The notes under the pieces are model-generated. The model was given only the letters and a program-made list of their open reading frames with translations, was not told where the DNA came from and ran no database searches. Below are positions 10,743 through 23,195 of a DNA stretch of 64,000 bases, piece after piece. This DNA is from Przewalskia tangutica (Eukaryota > Streptophyta > Magnoliopsida > Solanales > Solanaceae), in NCBI GenBank assembly GCA_029844215.1, contig CM056732.1, positions 16,580,001-16,644,000 on the forward strand. The letters are read 5' to 3'. The translations under genes and the position numbers were made by a program. Position 1 is the first letter of the stretch. Every line of letters starts with the position of its first letter.

Positions 10743-12466
10743 TCAAGCCCTGCATTTGTACCTTAATACTCCTTGTTGTATGGAGACTTGATGCTCACTA
10801 TTTTGGTTGGAATTCAGGACAGTCATGGCTTGTAACACATCTGTATCTCCAGTATAGCTGGCTACAATCTCTTCAATCCACTTGGGTTGTACATGAGTGA
10901 TCATTGTACCTAGTATGACATTTGTTCGTCTGGGGTTTTGTTCTTCATTATGTGGCCTTCTAGATAATGCATCAGCATCCACATTTTACCTTCCCTTCTT
11001 GTACTGTATTTCAAAATTCAATCCTATCAGTTTGGTCAAACCCTTGTGCTGCAGTGTAGTAGTAATTTTCTGATCTTGTAAGTATTTCAGACTAAAATGG
11101 CCAGTCTTTATAATGAAGAAATAGTCTTTATAGTGAAGAGATGATGGTGCAAATAATGTATTCATTTGTCCACAGCTTGCAGCAAGGCTATCAATTCCTT
11201 CTCATAAGTTGATAATCCTTGATGTTTCTTACTCAAGGTCTGACTCAAGTAGGCAATTGATCTCCTATCTTGCATCAATACTGCTCCAATGCCATTATTA
11301 CAGGCATCCACTTCTACCACAAATACTTTGGAATAATTTGGGAGTGCAAGAACTGGGGTGCTAGTCATGGCCCTTTTCAACTGACAGAATGATGTCTCAG
11401 CTTCTGGACTCCACTTGAACTCATCCTTCTTTAACAGATTAGTTAAAGGTTTGCTCATATGGGCATAATTTTGTACAAACTTTCTGTAGTATTTTGTCAA
11501 ACCCAAAAAACCTTTTAGTTCCTTCACATTTTAGGAGACTGCCACTCTAATATTGCCACCACCTTATTGGGATCAATACTCACTTCTTTACTACTTTTAA
11601 CATGGCCTAAATACTCCACTTGGGGCCTTCCAAAGTCACACTTGCTCATCTTGACATATAGTTGATTCTCTTTCAGTAGCTTCAAGACAACCTCTAGATG
11701 TATAAGATGATCCCACAGACTCTTACTGTAGACTAATATATTATCAAAGAAAACTAAAATAAATTTTCTTAGTTGTTCTTTAAACACCTGATTCATAAGT
11801 GACTGGAAGGTGGCTGGTGAATTTGTCAAGCATCACTCTAAACTCCCATAGGCCATGGTGAGTTCTAAAAGCTGTCTTGTGTTCATCCCCTTCCTTCATT
11901 CTCACCTGATGGTATCCAGCTCTCAAGTCAATTTTGGAAAATACCAGGGCACCATATAGATCATCAAGCAAGTCATCAATCATAGGGATTGGATATTTGT
12001 TCTTAAAAGTTAGACTATTTAACTTCCTGTAATCAATACACAGTCTCCAGGTTGAGTCTTTCTTTTTGACTAGTAAGGCAGGGGAGGCAAAAAGTGATTG
12101 ACTTGGTACAATAGTGGAGGCTTTTAACATTTCAACAATCATAAACTCTATGATGTTCTTTTGATCATAAGAGTACCTATAAGGTCTTAGGCTGAAGGGT
12201 TGGGTTTCAGGGAGTAGGTTTATTTTGTGGTCACATTCTCTTTTTGGGGGTAGTTTGGTGGGTTCTTGGAAAAGGTTATGGTATTTTTGTAAGAACTGTT
12301 TAATGTCTGAGTGTAATTTCTGTGATTTCTCTTCACTTTTCTCTATTTGTATCCATGCCAGTTCAACCACCATTTCACAAGTTCCACAATGTAGCATTCT
12401 TCTCAGCCTTTCAGACTCTATTGTACCTAGCTTAGAGTCATTTCCTTCTCCTTGTAGTGTAACCAA
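10743..12466 (-). pseudogene. Gypsy reverse transcriptase and RNase H
   Basis: Three frames cover the region. 12466-11780 holds the RT fingers and palm (RLCIDYRKLNSLT, IDLRAGYHQVRM). 11829-11524 holds the active-site segment, with the catalytic FFDD box reading FFDN, followed by YLGHV. 11527-11162 holds the connection and RNase H start (VEVDACNNGIGAVLMQ), ending near LSTYEKELIALLQAV. 10982-10743 holds the linker toward integrase (DADALSRRP). A frameshift near 11825 and stops near 10985-11160 break the polyprotein. The Asp-to-Asn change removes a metal-binding residue, so the enzyme would be dead even if the frame were open. Confidence 0.8.
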
Positions 12467-12577
12467 CCATCCTTCCCCTGATCATAAGGTTGATACTAGG
12501 AGGTCTTGTGTGCAGTGTTACTGGGACAATTTGATCTATCCAGTCCATACCCAAAATCATGTCACAACCTCCCACCT

Positions 12578-12853
12578 TCAATAAGTAGGACCCTCCTTGT
12601 ATCTTCTATTCAAAACAGGACTCTCCTTGTAGCATACCATCATTTGATCATTAGCTACCTTTACCTTCATAGGTTTACTCAACAATTGGATGGTCCTCTT
12701 CATCCTCTTGACAATGAATGGATCCATGAATGAATGAGTGGATCCACCGTCTATCAGTATTATCAGAGGTACTTTTCCAGCATACCTCTTAATTTTGATG
12801 GTAGAGACTTGGTTTTTTGATGAACTCAACCCCAATATTGCATTTAAAGACAC
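12578..12853 (-). pseudogene. Gypsy aspartic protease
   Basis: Minus-strand frame with LIDGGSTHSFMD, the retropepsin active-site region; the family usually has LIDSGSTHxF, so the triad reads Asp-Gly-Gly here. It overlaps the end of gag by about 10 bp in another frame and is followed by a stop before RT. The role is polyprotein processing. Confidence 0.65.
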
Positions 12854-13809
12854 CTCAGCTTGCTCTTCATTGGTTCCTCCAGTGTCTCAGCCACATCCAC
12901 AAAGACTTCAGTGTGATCTTCCTCTCCTTCTATTTCATGTCCCTCCATGGCATGTATACCCCTTACCTTACATTGGTGCCCTGGAGTATATTTCTCCTTA
13001 CATCTATAACATAACCCTTTTTTCCTTAGGGTTTCCAAATGTGGGGGTAAGGTGTTAGGTCTGTAGCGATTCCTGGTTGGTACTTTCTGATTGGGATATG
13101 TAAGTTTATAAGGGGTATGAAGGATATATTGTGGTGTAAATTTGTTGGTAGTTTGTGGTTGGTTCTTTGGATAGGTATGAGGTGTAAGTTTTGGGGTTTG
13201 ATAAAGGTATTTTGGGGTGATGAATGAAGTGAAGGCTTTGAAGGATTCTTCATATAGTTTGGCTACTTCATACGCATCTAGTATGGTGGAACGATTGGCC
13301 AGCTTAACTAAAGGTTTAATTTCATGTTTAAACCCCCCAATGAAACTAGCTACATAATGTGCTTCATTGAGTAAAGGGTTTAGGATAGTCATGTGGCTCA
13401 ACAACTCATCAAAGCTACTCTGATAATGGTCTACAGTACCCTGTTGAGTGAGTTTGTTGAATTCCTCCACAACATCATGAGATCTCAAACTTCCAAATCT
13501 CCTACATACTTCAACACAGAATTTTCCCCAGGTCATTTCACTTTTCAGATGCGTCGTATACCCATCTAACCAAACATCAACCTTATCCCCAATGTGTACT
13601 GCAACATAGTCCAGTTTCTCCTGGTCTGGTATATTGTATAGTTCAAAAAACTTCTCACATTTCCTCAACCAACTCCTCGGATTGCTACCATCAAACTCAG
13701 GAAAGTTAATTTTAGGTTTTAGGGTTTGTGTGTTATTTGGGGTCTCGGGGGTGTGTACGATAACACTGGTTAAAGTGGGTGGTGAATTTGAGTAGCTAGG
13801 GTTTCTCAT
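12844..13809 (-). pseudogene. Gypsy gag with zinc knuckle
   Basis: A 321-codon open frame, the longest intact piece of this element. Residues from about 35 carry the retrotransposon gag domain (NPRSWLRKCEKFFELYNIP, DVWLDGY, then FNKLTQQGTVDHYQSSFDEL). Residues near 270-285 carry a knuckle CYRCKEKYTPGHQCK typical of plant chromoviruses. The Met at 13809 is the natural start, about 170 bp from the right end of the element. Gag forms the virus-like particle and binds the RNA. Labelled a pseudogene because the element it serves is dead, although the gag frame itself is open. Confidence 0.8.
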
Positions 13810-13977
13810 GAAAATTGGGGGACTCGCTAAAATTGGTGTCGGGGGAAGGTAAAACCTTTACCCACACTGTGACTCGATGAATCATACTGATTAGAGTAAG
13901 AGATAGAGGTTCTGTAGCCTGCACACAATATTTGGTCTGGACTCACATGAAAAACCCTCAGGTTGTTTCATATACAC

Positions 13978-16818
13978 TGTTGACAGTCAATTTTGACTTG
14001 TTTTTTGTATATTTCGTGCAATTTTAAGTATTTTAGCACACCACATTTTAATCGTTATTTTTTCATATTTTTACATAATATTCTATGTTTATTTATTCAC
14101 AAAATGACATTGCATCTTTTTTATTTTAATTTAAGCATTATGTTTTTGTTAATATTATGTTTCTATTATAATAATATTTTGCATCTATTTAAATAATTAA
14201 TTGACATCCCACTTTAATTTTAATTAGACATTAAACATTTGTCTAAATATTGTATTTTATTATTATTGCATCGGCATTTACATTTTTTATAATTTTGCAT
14301 CTTGTTAATTAATTTTTTTTTTAAATAATTAACCCGCTTTACATTTTGTCAAACCAGTCCAGTACAGAACCCAATCCGAATCATTCCAATTCAACACCAT
14401 TTTTATTTTATCCAAACACCCCCTTTTTATCCCCATTTTAAAATTCCAAACACCCTCTTATTTTCCCCCCATCTTTTAAATTTCAAATACCACTTTCATC
14501 CCCCCAAAAGATGACCCCCCGTTTTTATTAAAAGAGGAGGCGACCACAACACTCGACACAAAAAGAAGGCGGCATCATTTTCCGTTGGAAACAAAAAGAA
14601 AAGCCTCCTTCCTCTCCTTCTCGCCGCCGCTGCCGCTTCTTCACGAGCTCCAAGCTCGGCGAACCCCTTTGAACCAAAGAACAGACAGACTCCCATCTCC
14701 GTCACCCTCTCACACCTTCCCGTCACGGACACCCCCTTTCCCCAAATCATTCACCGGCGGCTCTTCACAAAAATCGCCCTCTTTACCCACAAAAAATGTC
14801 ATGGCCATAACACCATCAACCCTTTGCAACGCCTTCACGCCGGACCTTTTCTCCAGACCGCCGCCGCCACCTAATGGAGCTCCGAGCGCCGACGTCTTCG
14901 CTCAGTTCGGATCTGCAAAAGGTCAGCCGTTTGCCACAACTTCTCATAGTTTCTACATCTCTTGTGTTCTAAACTAAAAAAAAATAGATCACATAAGTCA
15001 TTAGTTCCTTTATTTTATTTCTGATATTGTTAAAGTACACTATATGTTTCATAGAATTTTTGAGCAGTTATCAGGTTGAATGATGCATGTTATTTTAATC
15101 GAGAATTGATTCGAACGCTATAGCACTGCTTCTCCAAGTTAAAAAAAAATAGTTGTTGCTATCATTTGAGCGATTGTTTAGTGCTAAAATATGTGTTCTA
15201 CCTAAGTTTCTGAATTATTTGGTGTTCGTTAAATTTATTTGGAAATTTGCTTTAGAATACATATTTTTAGTGATGCACATACTATTTGAGTAACCTATAA
15301 GATACTACTTTATTTCTCTTCCATTTGATTTAATTAATGTGAATGACATAATATATTTTATCTCACAGCTTTCATGGGAATAAATTATGTTAAGACTAAC
15401 TTACGAAGTAAGGCATTAATGGGATTACATTTGGAGGATAATGCCATGCACTAAAAATTTGTGTGGATGGATGTATTGGTTCTTTTATTTTTATTTTTAA
15501 GCTTGTAGTATGATTAACTGTAAAAAGGCTTTGAATTTCAATCTGATGTATCCTCTCACCGCTGCTCTAGACTATGTTGAATAAAAAATGAATTATGACA
15601 ACTTACCTATGTATGATTTATGTGTTTAACAACTGTCACCACGCCACACCTGTAAGGTGGCGTATATTTCTACTAACGTTTTTGTTTCTTTTCCGAGGAA
15701 TTGCTCCCACGGAACCTAAGGGTTTGGGGTTGCAGAGCGTTCGAGTGGTATTTTTGCGGGAAGTTCAATAACGTGATTGGATAGGCTCACCAAACAGAGT
15801 CAACGCAAGTGAGTCGCCACCTGCCGGCATCGGTTTACGGGTCATTTGGCCTGCGTTGGCTTTGCTTTTATTGCACTTTAAGGGATGTTTCCAACGAGTT
15901 TGGGTTGTGTCGCTGTTACTATTTCTACCGTTTTCAGTTGTTGTCGGACTGATGTTTGGCGACTTTGCCCCCCTTTATCTATTTCTTATGCTGATTTGAA
16001 CTTGATACTATCTCGACTACGAAGGATTTATCCGTCGATCCGAGGCCCCGTGGTAGCGAGACGAATATGTGGGCGAGGAGGAGAGTGAAAAGATTAGACG
16101 AGAATGCATAGTATCGTTCTGGGAGGCGAGTCGATGCATCAGCGATATTGGCTTCTCATGTCTTAGTATCCTTGGCATAACACTAGCTGAGCCCACACTA
16201 TATAAAAAATATATCTTTTACAATATCTTCTACATATATATCTATATATATATATATATACATACATTGTGTTTGTTTGGTAATTTATTTATTATTTACT
16301 AACTCTTCTACTAAGTGTCTTTTGCAGGTACCCAGAGGCGCACCCCAAAGTTAAAGCATTCGCATAAAATAAAATAAAAGCGAAATGTCGCTAAATTCTC
16401 TTCGTTACATCTTTTATGATTATTTGCTTTTATTACTATCTTGTTAAATATCTATCTATTTTAAATATTTGCATGCCTAGTTTAAATATCTTTTTGTTAG
16501 TTTAATAATTAGAACACCTTTAGAATTGTAGATTGCATGTTAGCACAATAATACTAACCTAAGTTTGACCGGACAACCACCAGTTAGCGGATCCTTTAGG
16601 GTGCCTAACCCCTTCCCTTTAGGATAATAAAGAACCCTTACCTAGAATCCCACATAGCTTTTGCAGATCTTTAAATAGAGATCATTCGTAGTATTTTATG
16701 CTACATTTTCAGTGTCCTAATTCACTATAATAATTAGGTGGCGACTCCTTAAATGCATTTAGGAATCAACCATGTAGCAGTACTTCCGTTTCGACTACGG
16801 TTGAAATGGGGTGTTACA
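13978..16818 (+). repeat. Tat/Ogre-like LTR (second copy)
   Basis: Begins TGTTGACAGTC and ends GGGGTGTTACA, 2,841 bp, related over its ends and in patches to the solo LTR at 7516-10202. Shared blocks include AAACCAGTCCAGT near the first third, ATCCGTCGAT, GCAGGTACCC and the final 260 bp. The flanking 5 bp do not match (TACAC and GCATA), so this is not a clean insertion. It abuts the truncated 5' side of the Reina element on the left. On the right only GCAT is shared with the sequence that follows the third LTR before homology stops. A (TA)n run lies near 16240-16260. The frame at 14585-14977 is proline/serine-rich LTR sequence, not called as a gene. Confidence 0.7.
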
Positions 16819-18949
16819 GCATAATATTCATTATTAAAGCTGTGTCACTCATCCTGTGCACCAATACGATTGTCTGTATTTAGTTTAGTTCTAAATGAAG
16901 TCTAGATTCCTTCTTGAGCTTCTGATTAGCTAAATATGTGTCATGAGTACTTAGAAATGGGTATCTCATGAGATTTTCCATGTATCACATCCTGTTTTTG
17001 AATTCATTTAGTTCCTATATGTGTTCATATTAGATTATTGCACTTCCTAAGTCACTTTGTGTCCAAATCTGCTTGCTGAGTCATTTAGACAGCTCCTATA
17101 CCAATATTTTATATTTACATGGACTGTTTTGTGTCACACCAGACCATCACTGGCTGCATCCCACTAATTAGCATATAGGAAGGATAATTTGGTACTAATA
17201 TATTTTGAACCAAATGAGAAATTTGGGCACATGATTGGAATAGGTGTTTAATTAGGGGAAATTAATTTACTTCAATTCTGGCCCGCTGCTTTGATTTTGA
17301 ATCATGTTTCTTAAATTGGACTAGTATGCTTGTGTTCTCTCATGACTGGATTGTATTAAGTATGGTAGCTTGTTCAGTTAATTTTTCCTAATGCGGTCAA
17401 CCCGTTCTGTTCAGCTCGAGATTAATACGACATTTAGTGTAACGTGAAGAAAATGATGTTTAATACATGTTTAAAGGAATTGAAATGTTGATTAGCTAAA
17501 CACCAGGTGATATTGTTGGTTTGGTCGATTATTTATACCTCAAATAGGTTGTATTGGGTTTATATTTAGCATTAGGTGATAAAGTCTTTGCTTGAGAACT
17601 GCAGGGTATTTAGCACTCTAATGGAGCGTATGCGACCATCTTAATCGCACTAAGTCTATCATACCAAGAGCATAAATTCATTTAATCTTATACTTTAAAT
17701 TTGTTGTGTGTGTGCATTGTATCTATTCCAAATACCATCGTGTCAAATCTTGACATGGATCCATTATGGAAGTTAATTTAGTTTTAAGTTGATATGGTGG
17801 TTAACCATACGTATGTTGAGATCCTCTGTTTCGCTAACCGTATCATGTCTTTGTGCTAATATTTAAATCATGCTTAGATTACTACCCGAGTATGTATACT
17901 CTCTGTTAAGACCACTACTTAGTGTGCACGAGCTATTACCTCTAGTCCATCATTCTACCATGAACAACTCTTACGGGAGAGGATATCAAACCTTGTTTAC
18001 CTTTTCGCAATCTCGGTTTACTCCTTCAAAAGAAATTAACACAACAAGAGCTAAGCCCACTTTCGAAGGGATTCCGATAGTCATTCTCTAATTTTTAAAC
18101 TTGAAAACTATAATAAAAGCTTTAATTTTTCAATAGACAACAAATGTGTAATAGAAAGTAAATGCACTAAGATTAATGATTCCATTAGTTGCTAAAACAC
18201 CTATTGCAGAGTTCTATTTTCACTCATTAATGACACTTCCATGTAGTTACTAGTTTATACAATTCATTTTTGCTTTATCTCAAGTTGGTAAAATTTCAGT
18301 AGTAAGTGAAGTGGTTATATTAGTAAAGACATTTTGATTTAAGTGTTATATGTGTTTGGGCCAATCTTCTCTTTTCAATCAAAATCTGGAAAAGTATGAA
18401 TCATTTGGGTCTGTCTGGGCCTTACATGTATAAATCCGTATGACTGTTTGGACTTGCTTGTTCTCCCTGAAGTATGCATGTGTGTATTTGGGATTCTTAT
18501 TGCCTCTGTATAGTTCACCTCTTCATAGCCCAATAAGAATTATTTGCATGCTTCACAGTTAGGGCCTGTCTTTCTCCATTTTATTCCTAAAAAATCTGGA
18601 GACTATTTTGGGCCGTTTTTCTCTTGGAATGAAAGTGTTAAATTTTTTATGTCAATGTTTGTTTATTATTTGACAAGGTTTGGAACATATACTAATCATT
18701 TTCCTTTCTTTTATTTTACATGAAATGCATTGGGAACAACAGAGAGTCTTACTATGAGACTCCTGGCATCTCTCGTCAAACGAAGACCCGCATCTATATT
18801 CCTTACATCCTCCAATCTCGGGACCTTCGAAACTAATAGGACAGGATAATATCTTCGCCTGCCCTAGTCATTTTATCTCCTTTCTTTAACTCTGTCACTT
18901 TACTTTTATTTGTATTTTTGTTGTCTAACCTTATACAATTATTGAAAAT
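16819..18949. other. Unassigned sequence between two related LTR ends
   Basis: About 2.1 kb without a recognisable gene. From 16819 to the next LTR end at 19701 is 2,883 bp, close to the length of the LTR before it, so this may be a highly diverged or rearranged LTR body. However, I see no TG start and no alignable blocks before about 18950. The frame at 17870-18091 has no known domain. Confidence 0.35.
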
Positions 18950-19701
18950 GCTTAGAATAGTTAGGCCTAGAATTATTAAAGGTGGGTAGTTAAATAATAA
19001 AATGTGTCGCTAGTTTAATCTATCTTTAGGCCGTTATGCATTTTCAAAACTTTTCAAAATAACTTAGCCCTTTCATTGATATTATAGAAATAAATGAGTT
19101 CCCAATTCTTATTAAACTTCATAAAATGACAAAATCTATTTTTTCTACAACAAAGATCTATTTTCTTATTACCAAGTGCAAAAGAGGAAAATCTTTCTAC
19201 TCATTTGCATACCCTTTATAAAGATTAATTTTACATATAATATGTGCTTTTAGTAAACCATCTTTTTTATTATTTTGCATTTTTATGATAAACCTCTTTA
19301 GAATATTTTCCTTGCATTTTACAAATAAACTTCATGCAATTCTATGGAAAATATATATACATATATATCTTTTAAATAATTATTTGTAAATATCTTTTTA
19401 ACCCATGTTCTCCTAAATATACATTTTTTAAAATAATACTAACCTAAGTTTGACCGGACAACCGCAAGTTAGCGGATCCTATAGGGTGCCTAACCCCTTC
19501 CCTTTAGGATAATAAAGAACCCTTATCTAGAATCTCACATAGTTTCACAGACCTTTAAATGGAGATCATTCGTAGTATTTTATGCTACATTTTAGTGTCC
19601 TAATTCACTATAATAATTAGGTGGCGACTCCTTAAATACATTTAGGAATCAACCATGCGCAGTAATTCCGTTTTCGACTACGGTTGAAATGGGGTGTTAC
19701 A
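18950..19701 (+). repeat. 3' part of a third Tat/Ogre-like LTR
   Basis: From a shared AAAATGCTTAGAATAG block near 18945-18960 the sequence resembles the other two LTRs, and from 19440 it is closely similar to them, ending GGGGTGTTACA at 19701. It is followed at once by a primer-binding-site-like sequence, so it is the 5' LTR of a + strand element. Its own left end is not identifiable. Confidence 0.65.
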
Positions 19702-19705
19702 GCAT

Positions 19706-19722
19706 GTCGACTCCACTGGGGA
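19706..19722 (+). other. Primer-binding site of the Tat/Ogre-like element
   Basis: GTCGACTCCACTGGGGA, four bases after the LTR end, matches the GGCGACTCxxCTGGGGA-type site that I recall as typical of Ogre/Tat elements, thought to be primed by a tRNA-Arg. It fixes both the LTR end and the + orientation. Confidence 0.55.
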
Positions 19723-20625
19723 TTTTAGGTTCTTAACCACAACAAACATAGGTTAATTTATTGTGCTTTATTTCTCTATTTTTGCTTAAATTGCTTCCTT
19801 TATGTTTTACACTTATTTGCTTTTATTGTTTTGCCTAAATTATTCTGCTCTACATATAAATATCTTGCATATTGTATTAGCTGCTATTTGTTACCGCTTT
19901 TCTTAAATTGACATTCCGCTCATATTTCCTCCATTATGGAAAATTCACACTATCACACACTCACGCGCTGGTGTGCTTCGCGCACCCGCAAATTTCTTTC
20001 AAAATATTCAAATTTAAGGAGAGTTGGCGCCTGCGCGGAGTTAGATCGGTTCGTCTGATCAGCCGCGTAGCCTTCTCACTCGAGTTGTCCGCTCGGGAAC
20101 CTTGCGTCTAGTAAAGCCAAATCTTAGAAACTCAGGATAGAGCTATACCCACCCTTTATTTTAAGGCATGCATGCATTTACCTTAGGTGGGTCGGTCCTT
20201 GGTATCGACACCACAATTAGGAAGACACCAAACTTGTCGACGGGTTTCACAACCCAACGACCAACCAGCATATTATGTGTAGCATGACAATGATAGACAA
20301 ATCCAAACCTAATCATGACATGCTGAAATTGGAAAAAGTGCATCGTCATTTGGTCGCCATTTCCAACGAAAGTATTACAGTTGGACGGCTTGGACAAATC
20401 TATCATAACCTCGCATATGTGACGTTTAGGCCTCCCTCTAGCATAAAAGAGGACCCAAACATGTTAGAGCGCGCGATTGATTTGCAATTTGCTCATTATT
20501 ATATATTGCCTGCAACTCTTTGCATATTATACTGACTTGGTTTGCTTCATTTGTTAGAAGGTTATTTTGCTTAACTTATCCCCAAAAGGTTGATTCGCTT
20601 TGACTGGTAGAAGCACAATCATTCA
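19723..20625 (+). other. Leader of the Tat/Ogre-like element
   Basis: Long leader between the primer-binding site and the gag start. It is T-rich at first, with a GC-richer block at 19950-20120. The frame at 20275-20535 could be a remnant of the extra ORF that Ogre elements carry before gag, but it has no domain I recognise. Confidence 0.4.
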
Positions 20626-20952
20626 ATGACTAATCCAGAAGCACCAGAACGAAACAACTTAGGACTCGTCCCCATTCCTGTAGAGGATGCAGAGGCGTTA
20701 GAAAGGAGAAACACCAATGATCAACACCTCGCCAAACTATTGCAGCAAATGGAAGTCATGCAGAACGAAATAGAAATGCTCCGAAATATCACAAACCTGT
20801 CTATTAATGCCCATGTGAGCATGATAGCTAAAAATGAAGAAGACAGTCTGGAAGGGACTATTACGCCAGCCCGAAAAGGGAAGAAAGTTGAGTCATCGAC
20901 CAACCGCCAGAGAAAAGGAGGTGCTCCTTGCCGGAGATTGTTTAACCATTGA
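20626..20952 (+). pseudogene. N-terminal gag fragment of the Tat/Ogre-like element
   Basis: A 108-codon frame starting MTNPEAPERNNLG with a predicted coiled-coil stretch near residues 30-62 (LAKLLQQMEVMQNEIEML). This resembles the N-terminus of Tat/Ogre gag proteins and lies at the right distance from the primer-binding site. It stops at 20952 and is not followed by the gag core, zinc knuckle or pol. Instead a tandem array begins about 150 bp later, so most of the internal region has been deleted. Confidence 0.5.
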
Positions 20953-21110
20953 ATAAGTCATTCATTTAGTTGTGTGCTGCAAGAGATGATCCTACTGAAG
21001 ACTCTGCCATTGAAGACTCAGAGCAAGAAGACAAGTGGACTTGTGCCCCTGCCCTGGCCCGCCGAGTCCGGAAATAGTTAGTTTAATATATTTTGCCCTT
21101 TATATGTTTT

Positions 21111-21710
21111 GGAACTACGTGTGACCTGATTCCCTCGTGGGGATACGTAGGCGGCCATATCGGCTTCGGTCCCACCTTTTAAAAAAATCCCAATTTCTCT
21201 TTTGCTTGTATTTGGAACTACGTTTGACCTGATTCCCTTGGCGGATACGTAGGCGGCCGTTTCGGCTTCGGTCCCACCTTTAGAAATTTTAATTTTCACT
21301 CAATTTCGCTTGTATTGGAACTACGTTCGACCTGATTCCCTTGGCGGATACGTAGGCGGCCATATCGGCTTCGGTCCCACCTTTAGAATTTTACTCAGTT
21401 ACGCTTGTATTGGAACTACGTGTGACCTGATTCCCACGGCGGGATACGTAGGCGGCCATTTCGGTCTCGGTCCCACCTTTTAGAAAAAATACTAATTTTT
21501 CATCTATTAAGAATCTCCTTATTTTGTCACACATCTGAACTACGTTATGACCTGATCCCCTCAAGGAGATACGTAGGCGGCCTATATCGGCTTCGGTCCC
21601 ATTTTAGAAGACCTCATAATTCCCCACCTGCAATGAATTACGTCATGACCTGATTCCCTCAAGGAGATACGTAGGCGGCCTAAATCGGCTTCGGTCCCAC
21701 TATTTGAAAA
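21111..21710 (+). repeat. Six-copy tandem repeat, about 95-125-bp units
   Basis: Units begin near 21111, 21214, 21317, 21412, 21537 and 21634. Each has GAACTACGT, then GACCTGATTCCC, then GATACGTAGGCGGCC, then TCGGCTTCGGTCCCA, followed by a variable AT-rich spacer. The same ACGTAGG-type motif is familiar to me from the non-coding part of Tat/Ogre-like elements in several plant families. It lies just before a second array and belongs to the same element. Confidence 0.75.
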
Positions 21711-22197
21711 TTCCTTACTTTGTCTCACGTATGACGAAACACGGTCACATGATTAAAGTCGACAAGCGGTCTGCGCAGGATTCGATCTCGTGCAACTGAA
21801 AGTTCACAATCTTCGTATTTGGGGCGAAATTCAAGGATTCGCTGCAGGGAAAAACTTATGGATTTGAGAAACATCGGCAGCTAAGTTTTTCAGTCGGAAC
21901 AAGATTTTGGACAAGGACGTTTGTTTTGTTTCGCTGCATGTCACTATTCCGTAATTCGACAGAAATTCTTATGCATATTTTCTCATAAATAAATTATTTT
22001 CAAAACAAATATTTTCGTCAGTGATTAACCAGGACTGGAAAACAGGTAGGGGTTACAGGTCCAAGCCAGTTCGAACACCTCTTTTGTCGCATAAACGAAA
22101 ACAAAACACCTCCGAGCGGATTCGACGACTCGAGACGACGCGTCGGTTCGCTGCCCGGAGAAGGTAAACTCAAGAGCCTCTCAGTCACTTTCATATT

Positions 22198-23195
22198 ATG
22201 CAACGACGTCCCTTTCATTATGTCTATGCAACGGCTTCATCAACAATTCATCTATGCAACGATGACCGCTGCATTTCGTCCATGCAACGACGAACATCTG
22301 CATCGCCTCCATGCAACGACGTCATCTCATCAAAGCCTATGCAACGGCTTCATCTGCATTTCGTCCATGCAACGACGAACATCTGCATCACGTCTATGCA
22401 ACGACGTCATCTCATCAAAGCCTATGCACCGGCCATTCGCATTTCGTCCGTGCAACGGCGAACATCTGCGTCACGTCATCTGGCGGCGTCATCTCATCAA
22501 AGCCTATCTGGCGGCCATCAACATTTCGTTTATGCGGCGAGCATCTGCGTCGCGTCCATGCAAGGACGCTATCTCATCAAAGCCTATCGCAGCCGTGACA
22601 TTTCGTCCGTGCGGCGACGAATATCTACATCACGCCTATGCAACGACGCTATCTCATCAAAGCCTATGCAATAGCCTTTCATCAAGATTTCGTCCATGCA
22701 ACGATTTAACATCTGCGTCACGTCTATGCAACGACGTCATCTCATCAAAGCCTATCTAACGGCCGTTCGCATTTCGTCCGTGCAACGATTTAACATCTGC
22801 GTCACGTCTACGCAACGACGTCGTCTCATCAAAGCCTATGCAACGGCCGTCATCATTTCGTCCATACGGCGATCAACATCTGCATCACGTCTGCAACGAC
22901 GTCGTCTCATCAAAGCCTATGCACGGCCATTCGCATTTCGTCCGTCTGACGGCGAACATCTGCGTCACGCCTACGCAACGACGCCATCTCATCAAAGCCT
23001 ATCTGGCGGCCGTGACATTTCGTCCATGCAACGACGAACATCTGCATCACGTCTATGCAACGACGTCATCTCATCAAAGCCTATGCAACGGCTTCATCTG
23101 CATTTCGTCCATGAAACGACGAACATCTACATCACGTCTATACGACGACGTCATCTCATCAAAGCCTATGCAACGAATTCATCTGCATTTTGTAA
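22198..23195 (+). repeat. Minisatellite of about 83-bp units, eleven or more copies
   Basis: The anchor CATCTCATCAAAGCC or a one-base variant recurs near 22323, 22408, 22490, 22570, 22650, 22738, 22822, 22902, 22984, 23067 and 23151, with spacings of 80-88 bp. Each unit has up to three TGCAACGRC boxes, a CATTTCGTCC box and a CATCTGCRTCACG box. Units vary by small indels, mostly next to the GC-rich boxes. All three forward frames stay open over hundreds of bases because no unit contains a forward stop. Probably a non-coding array internal to the Tat/Ogre-like element, as known for Ogre-type elements; coding is not excluded. Confidence 0.85.

Larger units (their letters stand above)
6499..13977 (-). 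mobile_element. Ty3/gypsy chromovirus (Reina-like), decayed, interrupted by a solo LTR
   Basis: Minus-strand element whose order from right to left is leader (13810-13977), gag, protease, reverse transcriptase, RNase H, integrase with chromodomain-like tail, polypurine tract and 3' LTR. The 5' LTR and primer-binding site are gone. At 13978 the sequence changes abruptly into a Tat/Ogre-like LTR. A foreign solo LTR occupies 7516-10202. Frameshifts, stops and catalytic-residue losses show that it is inactive. Its left end lies inside the DUF3774 coding sequence. Confidence 0.75.

Noticed and set aside
14585..14977. 130-codon ORF as a host gene
   Set aside because: It lies wholly within a Tat/Ogre-like LTR, is proline/serine-rich and has no domain.
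17870..18091. 73-codon ORF in the unassigned stretch
   Set aside because: No recognisable domain and no gene structure around it.
22198..23195. CRISPR-like array of spaced repeats
   Set aside because: The whole unit repeats, including the supposed spacers, and this is plant nuclear DNA. It is a minisatellite.
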